Origin: Loxodes magnus
Lineage: Eukaryota > Ciliophora > Karyorelictea > Loxodida > Loxodidae
Reading direction: 5' to 3'
Length of the DNA: 64,000 nt
NCBI GenBank assembly: GCA_946699065.1
Contig: CAMPDV010000191.1
Span: forward strand, 434,001 to 498,000
Shown here: in pieces, positions 60,809 to 64,000 of the stretch
How positions within the stretch are numbered: position 1 is the stretch's first letter
Layout: each line of letters begins with the position of its first letter
The notes under the pieces: generated by a model
What the model saw: the letters and a program-made list of their open reading frames with translations, nothing else
The model's database searches: none
Told to the model about the DNA's origin: nothing
Translations under genes and position numbers: made by a program

Positions 60809-61300
60809 TTTTTAACTGATTATATGGAAGGTATATAGTGAATAGCTGATATTAAGAATTTGATGGTACCTAAATATTAAATAGTAATAGGTTTCTCTTA
60901 TTTAATGAATTTAGCAAGACCTATCATTATAAAATTGAATAAGACTAATTCAATAGTTATTTATACATTTCTTATTTTAGTAAAATGATTTAGAACTTAT
61001 ATTTATAAGTAAGATTAATAAAGCAAAGCCTAAAAGTTATGCCACAACAACAAAGCAAATATTTTGGCTAAGATTGTTTAACAAGACTAAGTAATTAATA
61101 TACTCATAAATAAATATACTAGTAATCTATTCTAATTTAACTCTCTTTAACTAGTTAGATTATACTAACGAATTATTATTATCTTACTCTTATAGAGATT
61201 ATTTTATGGTATATCATTTCAAAAGAAATTGATAGCTATATCTATTATTTAATGCTATATATTTATATAGTGCCAAAACCTAGAAATTAGAGCATTTAAA
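60739..61300 (+). repeat. Duplicated segment B (with tRNA-Gln relic)
   Basis: Partner of 54984-55510: a tRNA-Gln relic followed by ~500 bp of alignable A+T-rich sequence. 61301-61697 shows nothing. Confidence 0.6.
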
Positions 61301-61697
61301 TGCAAGATCTTCTAGTAGGTAATTACTAAGTAACTACTTCTTCTATATATGAAGATTGCTTGCTGAGCAATTTTTATAATTATGCATTAAGTTTCTAAAT
61401 TGATGTGCTTAATTTTTAATCAAAGAGCTTTATTTAAATTTGAAAAGGATTTCTAAGAAAATATACAAATAAGTTCTACACGTTAATTTATAAACCTAAT
61501 TGCCTTTTAAAATCAATTTATGATAAATACTTCTAAACCTTGTTGCTTTTCTACTACTTTCAATCCTTAAAGCTTATAAATATTAAGCTAAAGTTAATTA
61601 AAAGGACATCCTTTATCATAATGATAGAGTTATATTAAATGCTTAGTTAATTAAATTTTTGTTTCCTTATTTTATTTTTATTGCTCATAAATTAAAA

Positions 61698-61781
61698 TCT
61701 GGCAACTCGGGATTGAATCGAGGTCCCTCAGATTTCCACTAATTCTACAGTCTCATGCTCTTCCAGCTGAGCTATTGCCTT
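61698..61781 (-). tRNA. tRNA-Tyr (anticodon GUA) with small intron
   Basis: Minus strand: D arm TAGCTCAGCTGGAAGAGC, anticodon loop CTGTAG followed by an ~11-nt intron, and T arm CTCGA-TTCAATC-CCGAG with one mismatch. The usual tRNA-Tyr pattern with an intron next to the anticodon is clear. The acceptor stem pairs at only five of seven positions (GGCAA/TTGCC), so it may be diverged or decaying. TTTT follows. Confidence 0.7.
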
Positions 61782-63414
61782 ATTATTTATCTAGTCTGTT
61801 GATTAAAAATTATTAAATACATATAACTTAAAAGGCAACTCTCTATGCTTCACTTTCGATTTATTTACAGCAAGAAACTAATCTTAATTTTATATTTGTA
61901 TACTATTTAACTTAATAAGCTTGAAATCGATAATCCTAAACTAGATAAAGCATTTACTTTAGTTTTGAAATATGCATTCTATACTCAAAGATTTAATAAA
62001 CGATGTAATAGTAAAATGATGATAAAATTAAACTCATTAAGGTAAATTCTATATCTATATCTATTGTTCTAAATAGGTTTTAATTATTCATATCCTTATA
62101 TCTAATCTTATTAAAGCTAGCATCTTATATAATTACATATGCATTTTCTTGATAGAAATACCAAATTACTTTATAAGATTGCCCTATTATTTTACTTTAA
62201 TAATAAAGCCTTACTTTCAGACACTATCATTGTATAAACACTATACTTTTAATATTATCACTATATTTGACTAGAAGTATTATAACAGGAATATTGTCTT
62301 CTCAACTAGCTTTAGATAATCTATTTAAACTCTCTATTTTTATGGCTTTTAATGTCTTTCTTTACCACTAATTAAGGTAGCTTATTTAAAAATTGTTCTC
62401 TTCAAAGATAAAATAAGCTTGATATAGTATTTTCCTCTTATGATTATATCTAGTTTTTATTATAGACTTATATTTAAAATTAAGTAAAGAGAAGAAATTT
62501 AATCTTCTTTACAGATTCAAACTATAGCCACTTTTATAATCTCTCTAAATGGATATCTAAAGAAGGCTATGGTGATATATTATGGTAATCCTTTTTAGTT
62601 ATTTCAATCTCATTCTGCTTTAATGTCATAAATGCATCAGTGCTTTGAGGACTATAAACTTCAGTTAAAATGTGAAAAGTAAGTTTTAAATAGACTTTTC
62701 GTTTGATTGTTTTTATAATTTGTAACTAAAGCATTTTAGTAAGCTAAATACACATAGTATAGAAAAATTTACCAAAATATAGTCATTTAATAAAGAAAAG
62801 GCTTTAGCTTATTAAAGATTTGGTATAAACCAATTTATATTATACATAATTCGTTATCTAATGAGGCTTTATAATTGTAATTGTTTCTCCTTTCATTTAG
62901 CTATGAATCATAAATTTATCTTATGTGATACAATAATATAGGAGCAAATAACTATAACTGACTACGTTGTAATGATGCTGATATTCTAATATCCAGAAAT
63001 TTATTTTAAAAGTGTATTCCATTTCTAGTATCAATCGATATTAGATACAAGCTCATTATAGTTAATTTCTACTCTAGCCAATCTTAATAAAGCTAGCTAA
63101 AATAGATTTCAATTAATTATAAGATTAAGAATTTTAAGCTACGAATCTGAGTTAAGGATACTAAAGTCTATTTCAGCATATTTATTTAAAAGCAAATGAA
63201 AAAATACATTCAGCAATATCAATTTTTAATATCCTACTACTTCATAAAAAAGCTACTAGAAAGCTAAATAATTAGCTTAGAAAATCAAAAGGGTTTAGAC
63301 TTATCATTTAAGTAAATTTGTACTTAAATACTCAAATTTATTTAGTTTGTGTTTATCAGATTTTACAGCAAATTTTAAAGGACATATTTAAATTCTGATT
63401 CATTGAAATTAAAA
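61782..63414. other. A+T-rich gap
   Basis: Nothing convincing on either strand. Confidence 0.45.
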
Positions 63415-64000
63415 ATGCAGACTATAAATTATTCTTCTCTCGAGTCAATTGAAGAAGAAACAAGCCCTTATATAAATCCACCTGGATTGATGCCTTATGA
63501 GTAAAGCGATTGTCCTAGTTCTACATTCGAATAAAAAGGCATCAAAAAAATTTCTTATTCTCCTTTAATAGAGTTAAAGAATAATAGCTTCTGAAATGTT
63601 TTCAAATAAAGCAATGAAAGTAGTTCAACAAGTCCTTTAAGTCCTAACAGTATTATATCTAACAAGGAAATAGAGAATAAAAAATCTCTTTTATTATAGA
63701 AGTACAGACTTTCCCCAAGAAGAAAAGAAATCTCTACAATATTCTAAAATAAATTAAAGTTTAAGCTAAGAAAAATAAGAGAAATATAATATGTAACTAA
63801 TAACGAAAATAAGTTAACTGAAAAAACCTTCGTTACTAAAAAATCTTACTCACTGCATTCGCTATCTTAGTTTAATTTTCCTTGTACTTGTTCAGAAAAT
63901 TATTTCTAAGATGATGAAACTTGCTAAAAAATTAGCTGTAAGAGAAAAAGAAATGCTATAATATAAAAAATTAATAAATCAGAGAATCAAAGCTGCAAGG
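63415..64000 (+). CDS. N-terminal part of an unidentified protein (runs off the window)
   Basis: 195 codons from ATG 63415 to the window end with one TGA-Trp and no stop. It starts MQTINYSSLESIEEETSPYI. An S/P-rich disordered region with SP sites (SSSTSPLSPNS, YRLSPRRKE) follows. Near the end is a Cys-containing segment, FPCTCSENYFQDDETCQKIS then CKRKRNAIIQKINKSENQSC. The Cys spacing and the R..AI..I pattern faintly recall CXC/TSO1-type DNA-binding regions, but too little is present to say. A nuclear regulatory protein is possible. Confidence 0.82.

Noticed and set aside
1..64000. Bacterial, plastid or mitochondrial origin because of high A+T and TGA = Trp
   Set aside because: SR protein, eukaryotic kinase, M16 and OGFOD2-like genes, tiny GT-AG introns, Pol III tRNA terminators and a tRNA-Tyr intron show nuclear eukaryotic DNA; UAR = Gln fits ciliates.
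1..64000. Ribosomal RNA genes or telomere repeats
   Set aside because: No rRNA core sequences and no ciliate-type C4A2/C4A4 telomere runs were seen.

Overview
This window looks like nuclear DNA of a ciliate that reads UAA and UAG as glutamine and UGA as both tryptophan and stop. That is the karyorelict code (NCBI table 27, Loxodes type). TAA and TAG occur constantly inside recognisable domains. TGA sits at positions where tryptophan is expected (kinase, SPRY and OGFOD2-like genes), and every gene end I can recognise is a TGA. An intact tRNA-Gln with anticodon UUA is present. Two introns of 16-17 nt and one of 19 nt are visible. Base composition is about 70-75% A+T. Standard-code reading frames here are nearly all artefacts. 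Because almost no codon stops translation, a long open frame is weak evidence, so I trusted motifs, residue composition, purine-rich strands and how rare in-frame TGA is.

Layout. 1-126: the end of a gene. 2206-4188: protein kinase fused to a Kelch-like domain. 5411-6484 (minus): OGFOD2-like 2-oxoglutarate/Fe(II) oxygenase. 6894-8170: SR-type RNA-binding protein with an RRM, a 27-bp coding repeat and zinc knuckle(s). 12117-14637: large protein with an N-myristoylation-type start. 20191-23280 (minus): membrane-anchored M16 (insulysin-like) metalloprotease. Between these lie long A+T-rich gaps with little in them. A structured RNA of about 295 nt is present twice (26192-26486 and 58749-59044).

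From about 27.8 to 46 kb, and again at about 48.2-49.9 and 51.8-58 kb, the DNA is even richer in A+T and carries many poorly recognisable genes that often use UGA for Trp. They include membrane proteins, a SPRY-domain protein and a decayed Kelch gene. At least three diverged copies of a Gag-like coiled-coil/zinc-knuckle protein lie here; one is flanked by 14-bp direct repeats like a retroposed insertion. From 50.9 to 62 kb come tRNA-Ser, tRNA-Leu, tRNA-Tyr, decayed tRNA-Gln copies inside a duplicated segment, and a REJ/PKD-like membrane protein on the minus strand. The window ends inside an unrecognised gene.

The genes do not form an obvious pathway. They look like ordinary, individually transcribed eukaryotic genes (signalling, RNA processing, protein turnover, oxygenase) mixed with repeats and retroelement remnants. 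Families were assigned by eye from sequence motifs; no database search was run.
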